From NCBI RefSeq assembly GCF_004208415.1, contig NZ_CP035758.1, positions 4,774,001-4,838,000 of the forward strand: a stretch of DNA of 64,000 nucleotides, given 5' to 3'. The notes under the pieces are model-generated. The model did no database searches. It was not told where the DNA came from and was given only the letters and a program-made list of their open reading frames with translations. Shown piece after piece: positions 17,811 through 25,816 of this stretch (position 1 is its first letter; each line of letters starts with the position of its first letter). The position numbers and the translations under genes were made by a program. This DNA comes from Ktedonosporobacter rubrisoli. Its GTDB lineage: Bacteria > Chloroflexota > Ktedonobacteria > Ktedonobacterales > Ktedonobacteraceae.

Positions 17811-18905
17811 TTAGCTTTTCCATCCTCGGCCAGCCTCAACTTGTAAGGAGCCCCTCGGAGTGCAAGGGGGAGTCTCCGGCAGAAAGCGTTTCGCGATTTT
17901 GCTCACTTCCCGGGGATGAATCCAGCGTAAACATCGATGGTCGATTGGACATTCCCAATAGCCACAAGGACTACAGGGCACGGGATGCCGCACAACAGGA
18001 TGCCGCGCTTGATCGAGCGGGGCCCAGCGCCGATAATCTGCCGGCCCAAAGAGTGTAATGCTCGGGCAATCGACAGCTACAGCCAGGTGCCCGGGACCTG
18101 TATCATTGCTTATAAACAGGTCAAGCTTGCTCAGCAAGGCTGCCAATCCGCCCAGCGAAGTTTTTCCAGACACGTCTATGGCGCTGGAGCGCATATAATA
18201 TTTCACCTCGTGAGCTATTTCTCCATCGTCCTGGCTCCCGGTCAAGATGATCTGCGCGTCGTAATGCTGTGCAAGCTCATCGGCAAGCCTGGCAAAGTAT
18301 TGCGTAGGCCAGCGGCGCGCTGGTGGGCGAGCTCCTGCATGCAGGCCAATCCAGGGCCGATCGGCCATAGGCAGCATGCGCAACAAAGCCGCGACCTCAG
18401 TATAATCTTCAGAGGAAAGCGGAAACTCAAGCCTGGGATCAATATCGCGGCAGCCCAGCAGCCTGGCTAGCCCCAGCAGACGAAAAATTTCGTGCTGATC
18501 TTCGGGATAAGGAGCACCTAATGTTAGCTCATCAGGAGGCTCATTCTCGTAATATCCGGCGGTTATACGCCCACCCAATTCCAGCACGAAGGGATTGCTT
18601 GTTAGCCCACTTCCATGCATTTGCACAACCAGATCATAGCCATAGTTGCGCTGCTCCTCTACAAATTTCCTGCTGCGTTCAGGATCATATGGAGCCTCAG
18701 CGATACCCGCATAGCCAGCAAACTCCACAAAGCGATCAAGATAGCGGCTATAGCGCTGCACAAACGTGGCTGCCCAGGGCAAACCGATCAAAGTGATCTC
18801 CGCGTGCGGAAAGCGTGAGCGAAGCGCACGAAAGGTAGGGACCGCTACCAACAAGTCCCCAAGATTCAGGGCCCGAAAAAGTGCTATACGGCTAATCGCG
18901 ATCAT
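17811..18905 (-). CDS. Glycosyltransferase family 9 (heptosyltransferase family)
   Basis: 364 residues. GT9 signature at the start: IALFRALNLGDLLVAVPTFR. The donor domain has IGLHAGARPPARRWPTQYFA, then LFISNDTGPGHLAVAVDCPS and TLFGPADYRRW. The C-terminal Cys motif is CSPCGYWECPIDHRC, with the same spacing as in the plus-strand GT9 protein at 12034, to which it is clearly the closest of the three minus-strand copies (shared HPVPC.PCGY). GAGGAGGAAG precedes the ATG, which directly follows the TAG of the upstream GT9 gene with no gap, so the two are co-translated. Probably an ADP-heptose-dependent transferase acting on the cytoplasmic side. Confidence 0.9.
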   Translation of the reverse strand: MIAISRIALFRALNLGDLLVAVPTFRALRSRFPHAEITLIGLPWAATFVQRYSRYLDRFVEFAGYAGIAEAPYDPERSRKFVEEQRNYGYDLVVQMHGSGLTSNPFVLELGGRITAGYYENEPPDELTLGAPYPEDQHEIFRLLGLARLLGCRDIDPRLEFPLSSEDYTEVAALLRMLPMADRPWIGLHAGARPPARRWPTQYFARLADELAQHYDAQIILTGSQDDGEIAHEVKYYMRSSAIDVSGKTSLGGLAALLSKLDLFISNDTGPGHLAVAVDCPSITLFGPADYRRWAPLDQARHPVVRHPVPCSPCGYWECPIDHRCLRWIHPREVSKIAKRFLPETPPCTPRGSLQVEAGRGWKS

Positions 18906-19997
18906 CTACTTCCTCCTCGAAATCGCACTCAAAGCACGCTCGCGCACACTGCTTAACAATTCCACAGCCGCGCTAACTACCTCCTCGGGAGCAATATCCA
19001 GGCACGGGAGCCCGATAGGGCATTCAAACAGGTAGCAGGGATGACAGGGAGTTGGGCGGCGCAAGAGCCGATTGGGAGTTACGCGCGGCCTCCATTGCTC
19101 CTCATAATCAGTTCCCGAGTACAGCACTACCACAGGGGTCCCCAGTGCATCGGCAAGATGTAGGGGAAGAGTATTATTACAAATTACCAGGGCGGCCCTT
19201 TCTATCAGGGCTGCATACTCTGCTACCGTCGTCTTGCCCAGCAGAAAATGTGCCTCAGGAGCGCACTGCTTTACTTGAGCTATAAGCTCTGCCTCTCGCT
19301 CTACCCCGGTCACCAGGACTGGCCAGCCCTGGCGTGTGAGTAGGTCGGCCACAGCGCCATACTTAGTGGCGGGATAGCGCCGCGCCTTCGCGCTAGCTCC
19401 AGGATGCAGCAAGATGAATGGTTCTTGCGGATCGAGACCATGCTCCTGTAATAAAGACGTTGCGGAGAGACGATCAGACTCAGAGAGGGCAATCGTTAGC
19501 TTGCGATCTCTGCAGACAAAACCCAGGTGTTCTACCAGGCGCAAATTGCGCTCTACCTGATGCATCTCGGTTGGCGCACCCTGCAGCTCGGTAGAAAGTG
19601 TACTTCCGCCAAATTCCCGGCTCTCACCGGCACGTAAGGGAATACCGGCCAGGTAACAGACATAGCCCGGAGTATGGGGCGTCTGGCTAAATGATGTAAA
19701 GATCAAGGCCGCGTCAAAAGCCTGCTCGGCCAGCAGAGATAGCAGTTCCCTTTCGCGCTGAGGGGCAAAAGCCATGCGTCCCCCTACATCTTGCCAGATC
19801 GAACGCCAGCTTATCACCTTGTCAACCCAGGGCAAGAGCGGCGCAGCAGCCGCGCCGGCAGGACTGGCCAGCAGGGTCAGATGCGCCTGAGGAGAGGTCT
19901 CTTTGACGGCGCGCAAGGCCGGCCCTAGCATAATGACATCGCCCATATTATCAAGGCGTAGGGCTAGAATATTTTTCGCCTCTAACCAGCCGCTCAT
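18906..19997 (-). CDS. Glycosyltransferase family 9 (heptosyltransferase family)
   Basis: 363 residues from the preferred ATG at 19997, which has GGAGGTG eight bases upstream and overlaps the preceding stop by four bases (ATGA). An in-frame upstream extension exists but would run into the neighbouring gene. Signatures: NILALRLDNMGDVIMLGPAL, LLASPAGAAAAPLLPW, FILLHPGASAKARRYPATKY, LVICNNTLPLHLADALGTPV and the Cys motif CHPCYLFECPIGLPC. The canonical NDTGP reads NNTLP here. It resembles the next GT9 protein (19994-21118) more than the others (RLDN.GDV, CYLA.IPLRA), suggesting tandem duplication. Likely donor: ADP-heptose. Confidence 0.88.
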   Translation of the reverse strand: MSGWLEAKNILALRLDNMGDVIMLGPALRAVKETSPQAHLTLLASPAGAAAAPLLPWVDKVISWRSIWQDVGGRMAFAPQRERELLSLLAEQAFDAALIFTSFSQTPHTPGYVCYLAGIPLRAGESREFGGSTLSTELQGAPTEMHQVERNLRLVEHLGFVCRDRKLTIALSESDRLSATSLLQEHGLDPQEPFILLHPGASAKARRYPATKYGAVADLLTRQGWPVLVTGVEREAELIAQVKQCAPEAHFLLGKTTVAEYAALIERAALVICNNTLPLHLADALGTPVVVLYSGTDYEEQWRPRVTPNRLLRRPTPCHPCYLFECPIGLPCLDIAPEEVVSAAVELLSSVRERALSAISRRK

Positions 19998-21118
19998 CGC
20001 TTCACCTCCAGCGAGGTATATACAGAGCCTATCTTGCCGGCTTCGGCTAAAAGACTGGCTGCCGCCGTGACCGCCATCTGTGGCGAAACCAGGCGCAAAC
20101 ATTCGTGCTCATAGGGGCAGACGCGGCTATAGCAGATGCGACAGGCCACGTCGTGATAGAGCAAGCGATGGGGAACTTGCCATGGTCCCCATTGCTCAGG
20201 AGGGTTGGTAAGCGCAAAGAGCACAACTACAGGTGTCTTGAGCGCCGCAGCAATATGCATGGGGCCCGTATTATTGGTAATCGTGAGATCGGCAGCCTGA
20301 ATCAGGGCGCAGAACTCGGGGAAAGGCAATATGCCAGCCATAGACCTGACTGAGCGCCGATTTTCGGCATCAACCTGCCCCAGGATACGTTCGACGAGAG
20401 CCCTTTCATCTTCAGCGCCTGTGACGATTACATACGCCCCGAGTTGCTCCACCAGCAGATCTATAATCCCTGCATACATCTCCCAGGGGTAGGTGCGCGC
20501 GGGCATGCTACAGCCGGGATGCACAACTACCAACTGACGCCCGGCCTCTACTCCATACGAGACCAGCCGATCCTTAAGCGCCGAGCGCGCCCCAGAGGGG
20601 ACGTCGAGCACTAGATCCCGTTCCTGCGTATGCATACCGATAGCCGCCACAAGATCAAGTCCACGCTCAACCTCATGCATCATCTTCTCTGGATGCTTAT
20701 GTCGAGTCGTCAAAAGCGAGCCAGGGCCATCAAGCGAAGCAGCAGCGCGCAGGGGAATATTTGCAAGATAGCACATATATGCTGCGGGCAAGGAGCTCTG
20801 CCGGAAAGATGTAAAGATGATAGCCGCATCAAAAGCGCCTGCCTTGAGCCGGGCTATCATCTCTTGCTCGCGCTCGCTCTCTTGAGGCAATTTCTGCCAG
20901 GGGTCCATCCAGGGTGCCTGGTAGACTATCACCTCGTCAATATCCGGGTCCAGGGCCCCAACTTGCGCCCCCACCGGACTGGCCAGCAGAGTGAGTCGAG
21001 CCAATGGGAGAGTCTCTTTTATCGCATGGAACGCAGGGGTCATCAGCAAGACATCGCCAAGATTATCTAGCCGCACAAGCAGTACCTTGCGTACCGACCG
21101 CCAGCGTTCATCAATCAT
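19994..21118 (-). CDS. Glycosyltransferase family 9 (heptosyltransferase family)
   Basis: 374 residues from ATG 21118, chosen because AGGGAGGGAG ends three bases before it; an in-frame codon lies six codons upstream. Signatures: VRKVLLVRLDNLGDVLLMTP, LLASPVGAQVGALDPDIDEV, VVVHPGCSMPARTYPWEMYA, LTITNNTGPMHIAAALKTPV and the Cys motif CRICYSRVCPYEHEC. The C-terminal 30 residues are an Ala-rich helix beyond the usual fold. It overlaps hldE by eight bases and the next GT9 gene by four, so it lies at the core of a tightly coupled operon. That coupling to hldE makes ADP-heptose the most likely donor. Confidence 0.9.
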   Translation of the reverse strand: MIDERWRSVRKVLLVRLDNLGDVLLMTPAFHAIKETLPLARLTLLASPVGAQVGALDPDIDEVIVYQAPWMDPWQKLPQESEREQEMIARLKAGAFDAAIIFTSFRQSSLPAAYMCYLANIPLRAAASLDGPGSLLTTRHKHPEKMMHEVERGLDLVAAIGMHTQERDLVLDVPSGARSALKDRLVSYGVEAGRQLVVVHPGCSMPARTYPWEMYAGIIDLLVEQLGAYVIVTGAEDERALVERILGQVDAENRRSVRSMAGILPFPEFCALIQAADLTITNNTGPMHIAAALKTPVVVLFALTNPPEQWGPWQVPHRLLYHDVACRICYSRVCPYEHECLRLVSPQMAVTAAASLLAEAGKIGSVYTSLEVKR

Positions 21119-22721
21119 AGCTCCCTCCCTGCGCATAATGCGCTGTCTCTCCTGTATTTTCTGTTGCTAGCGCTACAATGCGCTCGATCATGTTACTCGT
21201 ACTCATTGTGCCAACGAGCGGCAGAATAATGATGCTTCCACCAACTTCGCGCACAACCTCAGCCTCAGGCAAAGTTTCCTGGGCATAATCGCCTCCCTTG
21301 ACATGAATATGGGGGCGCAGCTTACGAATCAGCTCACAGGGCGTATCCTCATCGAAAAGCACCACATGATCTACCACATCAAGCGCATTTACCAGGGCCA
21401 TACGATCCCGCTCGCTATTGATCGGCCGTCCGTTGCCTTTGAGGCGCCGCACGCTGTTATCGCTATTCATGCCTACTACCAGCACGTCGCCCAGCTCTTT
21501 AGCCTGGCGCAACAGCTGAATATGGCCCGCGTGGAGAATATCGAAAACACCGTTTGTAAACACAATTTTGCGCCCAAGCAGGCGCTCAGCCTCCAGCAAC
21601 TGCGCCAGCCTGTCAACGGCAGCATGCATATCGCGTATATAAGCAGCATGGTTGGTTTGCGTCTGACACATCGTATACATGGCGTATTCTCTAAGGCTCA
21701 CGCGCTGCAGCAATTCTTGATAATTTACCACCGCCGTCCGCTGTTTGGTAACCGCGATCCCTGCTGCATCGATACCAATTCGCGCCGCCTCCTCAGTGTC
21801 TTCAGTAACAGTCAGCGCAAGCGCCATCGCCGCCGAAAACGAATCGCCGGCCCCGACATCATAAGCCTGGGCCACGGGATGGGCGGCAATAAAAGAAGCA
21901 TTGCCCTGTCGATCCAGCAGAAACACCCCGCGCTCTGCCAGCGTAATCGCCACAAGTTCCGTATCCAGTAAGCTAAGCAATTGCCAACCAAGCGGCTCAA
22001 TATCCTCAATACCGGGCAAGCCACTCTGCCCGATCCCTTGTTGAGACTTCTCGGACATTTTCTCAACCAGGAGCCGGGCTTCCAGGTCATTGGGTGTCAC
22101 AACAGTTGCTTTTATATCACGGTAGCGATGTAAAGCTTTGGAATCAATCAACATAATTTTGGGAGAGGCAGCATGTAAATTTTTCAGGCATGTTATTAAT
22201 TCATCGGTTATCAAGCCATAACAATAATCAGAAACAACTACTAGATCACAAAGCGCATAGGCTTCTTCAAGATTGGCGATTAGTTTTTGCTGCGCGGCCT
22301 GATTACTCTTATGCCGCCCGCCTTCATCAAAACGTACAACATATTGGCCATCGGCACATACACGTAGCTTATGAAATGTTTCCAGGCGTTCATCTTCCAC
22401 GAGCCAGCGATCATCAAGGCCATATGTACGTAGCACATCGCGCAAGAGGGAGCCTGTCAGATCGCTTCCAACCATACTTAAAAACTTTACATCAGCCCCT
22501 AGCGTGCACAGATTAGCCGCAGTATTGGCAGCGCCCCCGGGCAAACGATGCACAGCAGTTTTGCTCACTACTGGGACTGGCCCCTCGCTACAAAGGCGCG
22601 AAGCCTCGCCTTCCAGGTAGGTATCGAGCATGGCGTCTCCAATCACCAGAACCCGTAGCTGGCGAAAATGCTGGACTATCTCTGTCGCCGTTAAATGAGC
22701 ATGCCTGACTATATCTTGCAT
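21111..22721 (-). CDS. hldE: Bifunctional heptose 7-phosphate kinase / heptose 1-phosphate adenylyltransferase
   Basis: 536 residues, against about 475 for E. coli HldE; the extra length is in the inter-domain linker and the tail. The N-terminal ribokinase-type domain (about 20-345) has VLVIGDAMLDTYLEGEASRL, RLPGGAANTAANL and the catalytic DVGAGDSFSAA (GAGD at 290-293). The C-terminal nucleotidyltransferase domain (about 383-520) has FTNGVFDILHAGHIQLLRQA (HAGH at 397-400), GMNSDNSVRRLKG and HVKGGDY. It phosphorylates D-glycero-D-manno-heptose 7-phosphate at C1 and later joins AMP to the 1-phosphate, giving ADP-heptose. It overlaps gmhB upstream and a GT9 gene downstream. GAGGGGGTAG precedes the ATG. 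Cytoplasmic. Confidence 0.95.
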   Translation of the reverse strand: MQDIVRHAHLTATEIVQHFRQLRVLVIGDAMLDTYLEGEASRLCSEGPVPVVSKTAVHRLPGGAANTAANLCTLGADVKFLSMVGSDLTGSLLRDVLRTYGLDDRWLVEDERLETFHKLRVCADGQYVVRFDEGGRHKSNQAAQQKLIANLEEAYALCDLVVVSDYCYGLITDELITCLKNLHAASPKIMLIDSKALHRYRDIKATVVTPNDLEARLLVEKMSEKSQQGIGQSGLPGIEDIEPLGWQLLSLLDTELVAITLAERGVFLLDRQGNASFIAAHPVAQAYDVGAGDSFSAAMALALTVTEDTEEAARIGIDAAGIAVTKQRTAVVNYQELLQRVSLREYAMYTMCQTQTNHAAYIRDMHAAVDRLAQLLEAERLLGRKIVFTNGVFDILHAGHIQLLRQAKELGDVLVVGMNSDNSVRRLKGNGRPINSERDRMALVNALDVVDHVVLFDEDTPCELIRKLRPHIHVKGGDYAQETLPEAEVVREVGGSIIILPLVGTMSTSNMIERIVALATENTGETAHYAQGGSYD

Positions 22722-23386
22722 GGATCTACCCCCTCACCAGCAAGATGATATCTATATCCACGGGCCAACTCACACTCTTTACGCCAGCCCTCAGGTCGAT
22801 AGACAAGATCGAGAGTAGGGGCAAGGGCCTCCACAGTCTGAATCAGGCGGAGAGCCTGGAGTGTGCTCGGGGCAACAAATGAGGGACAACGTACGGCCGC
22901 CTCTGGCCGTCTCTCAGTTCCCAGATCGATAAGAATAGTTTGGCATCCCGCCCGGTTACCGGCCTCAACATCATCGAGGATATCGCCAATAAACCAGGAA
23001 CGTTCCAACTCAATATCCAGCTCATCAGCCGCCCGCAACAGCATACCTGGTTGAGGCTTACGACAAGCACAACGGATAGAGAGTTCAGGCACTATGCCAT
23101 CGGGATGGTGAGGGCAATAGTAAATCGCATCAAGGCGCACTCCCCATTTCTCTAGCTCAGCAGCAAGGTATATATGCATATGCTGTAAATCAAGCTCAGT
23201 AAAATAGCCCCGAGCAATGCCTGACTGATTTGTAATCAGCACGATAGAGAAACCCATCTTTTGGAGAGCGCATAATTCCGGACCAATATTTTCATAAAGG
23301 TGCAGATCTTGTGGGCGCGAAGGATAATGCGCAGGATACACTAGCGTTCCATCGCGATCAAGAAAGAGGGCGCGGTTCTTCATCAT
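22709..23386 (-). CDS. gmhB: D-glycero-beta-D-manno-heptose-1,7-bisphosphate 7-phosphatase
   Basis: 225 residues. HAD-superfamily motif I is FLDRDGTLV (Asp10, Asp12) and motif II is LITNQSGIARG. The zinc-binding CPHHPDG...CACRKPQPGM cluster is diagnostic of GmhB, and motif IV is WFIGDILDDVEAGNRAGC. It removes the 7-phosphate from heptose 1,7-bisphosphate, the step between the two HldE reactions. The C-terminal 45 residues are an extension over the ~190-residue enzyme. ATG at 23386 forms an ATGA overlap with gmhA and follows AAAGAGG; a second ATG is the very next codon. The stop overlaps hldE by 13 bases. Confidence 0.93.
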   Translation of the reverse strand: MMKNRALFLDRDGTLVYPAHYPSRPQDLHLYENIGPELCALQKMGFSIVLITNQSGIARGYFTELDLQHMHIYLAAELEKWGVRLDAIYYCPHHPDGIVPELSIRCACRKPQPGMLLRAADELDIELERSWFIGDILDDVEAGNRAGCQTILIDLGTERRPEAAVRCPSFVAPSTLQALRLIQTVEALAPTLDLVYRPEGWRKECELARGYRYHLAGEGVDPCKI

Positions 23387-24096
23387 GACCAGCCTCTTTC
23401 CTGAAGCGCAGCGCTGAAGTTCCACGCGTCATCCTTGCCGCTTTCAGAGGCAGCTAGCCGCTGCTCCGCAATATCGCAGAGGATATGGGTGATTACCAGG
23501 TGCATTTCCTGAGTTTCAGCTGTATCATCGCCAGGCACGCGTATGGCAAGATCTGCCAGACGTCCTAGACGACTAGAACGGCTACCAGTCAAGGCCACAA
23601 CTTCTAATAAGCCCTCATGAGCAACTTCCGCTGCCTGCACGAGATTTTCAGACTCACCGCTGGTACTAAAAGCTATGAACAGATCGCCAGATTGGCCAAA
23701 GGCCCGAATCTGGCGCGCAAAAACACTTGCATAGCCATAATCATTGGCTAAAGCTGTCAGCGTGGCTGTATCCGTAGTAAGAGCCAGGACCGGGTAAGGC
23801 ATGCGTTCTCTTTTAAAGCGGCCAACCAGTTCAGCGGCAAAATGCTGAGCCTGCGCCGCGCTTCCCCCGTTCCCCGCTATCAGAACTTTATGCCCTCGAT
23901 GTAAGGTCTCAACCAGTTGAACAGCAACGTTAGTTAGCGGCTTCGCTTGCACCATAAGCTGGCTTAAGACAAAATCGAACCGAGCTCGGCGATGGCTTAA
24001 CTCATAGAGAACAGTTTGCTGATAGTCCATCGCATGCGAGGCTGAAGCAGCAGCTTGTTCAAAAACGTCCTGTTCTTTATGACTATATGTGCCCAT
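23383..24096 (-). CDS. gmhA: Phosphoheptose isomerase (SIS domain)
   Basis: 237 residues. A helical N-terminus (about 1-65) precedes a SIS domain with VLIAGNGGSAAQAQHFAAEL (GNGGSA at 75-80), ALTTDTATLTALANDYGY, then FIAFSTSGESENLVQAAEVA and DDTAETQEMHLVITHILCD. These are the GmhA signatures, including the acidic/His residues of the zinc and catalytic site. It converts sedoheptulose 7-phosphate to D-glycero-D-manno-heptose 7-phosphate. About 45 residues longer than E. coli GmhA, mostly at both ends. ATG at 24096 has AAGGAAG directly upstream; an in-frame GTG at 24114 is less likely. It is the first gene of the minus-strand operon, so its promoter should lie in 24097-24650. Confidence 0.92.
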   Translation of the reverse strand: MGTYSHKEQDVFEQAAASASHAMDYQQTVLYELSHRRARFDFVLSQLMVQAKPLTNVAVQLVETLHRGHKVLIAGNGGSAAQAQHFAAELVGRFKRERMPYPVLALTTDTATLTALANDYGYASVFARQIRAFGQSGDLFIAFSTSGESENLVQAAEVAHEGLLEVVALTGSRSSRLGRLADLAIRVPGDDTAETQEMHLVITHILCDIAEQRLAASESGKDDAWNFSAALQERGWS

Positions 24097-24159
24097 ATTT
24101 CTTCCTTGACTCACAAATTACGCTTCGTCAATCTAGTCGTCTCTCAAGCAGAGATTGAG

Positions 24160-24237
24160 GAGTGCGCCGCCGGCGGGTGGTAGGGGAGAAGCTGGAGCGC
24201 AGCCCCAGTTCCCGCTTTTCTCACGCCTCGCCTCACT
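24160..24237. repeat. Imperfect dispersed repeat, copy B (~78 bp)
   Basis: Begins GAGTGCGCC, with GCCGGCGG, AGGGGAGAAGC, CCCGCT and a CCTCACT end, in the same order as the copy at 15233-15307. It lies between the gmhA start and the AT-rich upstream region, within the presumed 5' leader of the operon. Confidence 0.45.
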
Positions 24238-24649
24238 CTTGAGTGAACGCCAGGATGAAGCTTCTACTCTGAATTATGTTGCAATGTATTTGTAAAATCG
24301 AACCATCATCGCGCTTTAACACAAATATAGTAACTTACATACATTTAAAAATACAAGTCAACAATGAGATCACTAAGTTGGTTCTTAACTTATCCTAATT
24401 TTTCTTAGCATAGTCGATTCTATATAAAATAAGATAGGTTTGCTAGTGCATCTTTATTCGCAATATAGATCCGGCCGACTATTGCGAATATGATGAGGTA
24501 TTCTATATGCGAGCTTATTGTAGACCTGACGCGCTCACCCCAGCTACCGCTGCTACTATTTTCGCCTGAAGCACGTGTAAGAAAAGGAAGTGTTCACACC
24601 ATCATCGCCGCAAACCAGAAGACAACAGAAAGAGAAAGCAAATACGCAT
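24238..24649. promoter_or_regulatory. Divergent regulatory region with 10-bp inverted repeat
   Basis: AT-rich gap between gmhA (minus) and an SDR gene (plus). A perfect inverted repeat, ATTCGCAATA at 24456-24465 and TATTGCGAAT at 24480-24489, is separated by 14 bases and looks like a dimeric-regulator operator or hairpin upstream of the SDR gene. No clear promoter pair could be fixed and no coding sequence is supported. Confidence 0.45.
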
Positions 24650-25393
24650 ATGAAAGAACAGACGCTCAAAGGAAAAGTTGTGCTTGTCACGGGCGCAGGC
24701 AGCGGCCTGGGAGAAGCTACGGCACAAGCTTTTGCAGAAGCAGGCAGTAGCGTGGCTTGCGTCGATCTCAACGCCGCAGCAGTCGAACGGGTCAGCCAGA
24801 AATTGAACGGGCTCGATACGCCCAGTATTGCCTTTCCCTGCAACGTCAGCGACGCAGACGCCGTTTTCTCAGTCGTACAGGCTGTCTCAAGCAAGTTGGG
24901 ACGTCTGGATATCGTGGTAAATTGCGCTGCCATCGATCATACAGTATCAGTTGATGAAATGACAGTTGAGCAATGGGATCAGGTTATTGCAGTAAATCTG
25001 CGGGGTCCATTTCTGTTTGCCAAAGCGGCTCTACCATATATGCGTCGGCAACATGGAGGACAGATTATCAATGTTGCCTCGACGGCAGCAGTACGTGCCT
25101 GGGCCAACGCTTCAGCATATCACGCCTCTAAGTGGGGCTTAATCGGCTTCAGCCGTGGATTAGGCGTTGAGGGGCGACCTGACGGTATTCGCGTTACGAC
25201 GATTATTCCAGGAGGAATGCAAACCCACTTTTTTGATCGCTTTGCCGAGCAGGGTATACCAATGCCTGAGACAAAGAACTTGCAGGACCCGGCTAATGTC
25301 GCAGCTACCATTGTGTTTGCGGCCCAGGTACCGCCGGAGTCGGCCCTACAAGAGCTTATGATTACTCCCCTGACGGAGACAAGCTGGCCCTAA
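24650..25393 (+). CDS. Short-chain dehydrogenase/reductase (classical)
   Basis: 247 residues. Classical SDR layout: cofactor motif VTGAGSGLGEATAQAF, an acidic Asp after strand 2 (CVDLNA) that favours NAD(H) over NADP(H), NCAA in place of NNAG, catalytic Ser in NVASTAAVRA and the YxxxK dyad in SAYHASKWGL. The closing segment IPGGMQTHFF is the usual substrate-loop entry. The substrate cannot be assigned. It is not an ADP-heptose epimerase (HldD), which is a longer extended SDR. ATG at 24650 is preferred, although the Shine-Dalgarno is weak (AGAAAGAGAAAG); an in-frame GTG at 24590 would add 20 residues. It is transcribed away from gmhA and appears monocistronic. Confidence 0.85.
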   Translation: MKEQTLKGKVVLVTGAGSGLGEATAQAFAEAGSSVACVDLNAAAVERVSQKLNGLDTPSIAFPCNVSDADAVFSVVQAVSSKLGRLDIVVNCAAIDHTVSVDEMTVEQWDQVIAVNLRGPFLFAKAALPYMRRQHGGQIINVASTAAVRAWANASAYHASKWGLIGFSRGLGVEGRPDGIRVTTIIPGGMQTHFFDRFAEQGIPMPETKNLQDPANVAATIVFAAQVPPESALQELMITPLTETSWP

Positions 25394-25816
25394 CAGCGCC
25401 AGGCCTCACAATCCGCACACGCTCACTTACCATCAAGCCACAAGATGGCTCCTGCGCAGAAACAGTCGAGTTTGCCGAAAGATACCTGCCTATAATCTGT
25501 GTCTATGCTACTTTGTCAGCAGGCAAAATACATAGGAGCATAGATTATAGGCACTGTATAAGTTTTTCTGTCTCCAATTTCGCGCTCACTACGTGTATTC
25601 TATGTGTCTTTGTAAGACAAAGAGCGCAGAAACAGCCTGCCTCATACTCACGATACCTGGCACGAGTCCTGACAACCGAAAAAGAGGAAACAAGCCAACC
25701 CGCTGTTTGCTGGGTCTAATCCCACAGGCAAGCCCAATCTATCTGCTCAAGCTGTTCTTATGCAGAAAAAAGAAAAAGGGCTATCGACTGCCCTAGACGA
25801 TAGAAAGGAGCTAACT
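25394..25816. promoter_or_regulatory. Intergenic region with long interrupted inverted repeat
   Basis: 423 bases without a gene. An inverted repeat has its left arm at 25487-25509 (TGCCTATAATCT, then a six-base interruption, then CTATGCT) and its right arm at 25537-25553 (AGCATAGATTATAGGCA), with a 27-base loop. It may terminate the SDR transcript or act as an operator for the DJ-1/PfpI gene; there is no T-run. AGAAAGGAG at 25802-25810 is the ribosome site of the next gene. Confidence 0.5.

Noticed and set aside
17937..18470. A 177-codon plus-strand frame antisense to a GT9 gene
   Set aside because: Fully inside a GT9 gene with intact motifs, with no ribosome site or family match.
21303..21971. 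A 222-codon plus-strand frame antisense to hldE
   Set aside because: hldE is well supported in the other strand by kinase and nucleotidyltransferase motifs; the antisense product is low in recognisable structure.
24650..25393. Possible HldD (ADP-heptose epimerase) next to gmhA
   Set aside because: It is a short classical SDR (247 residues, SAYHASK active site), while HldD is a longer extended SDR with a different active-site context.
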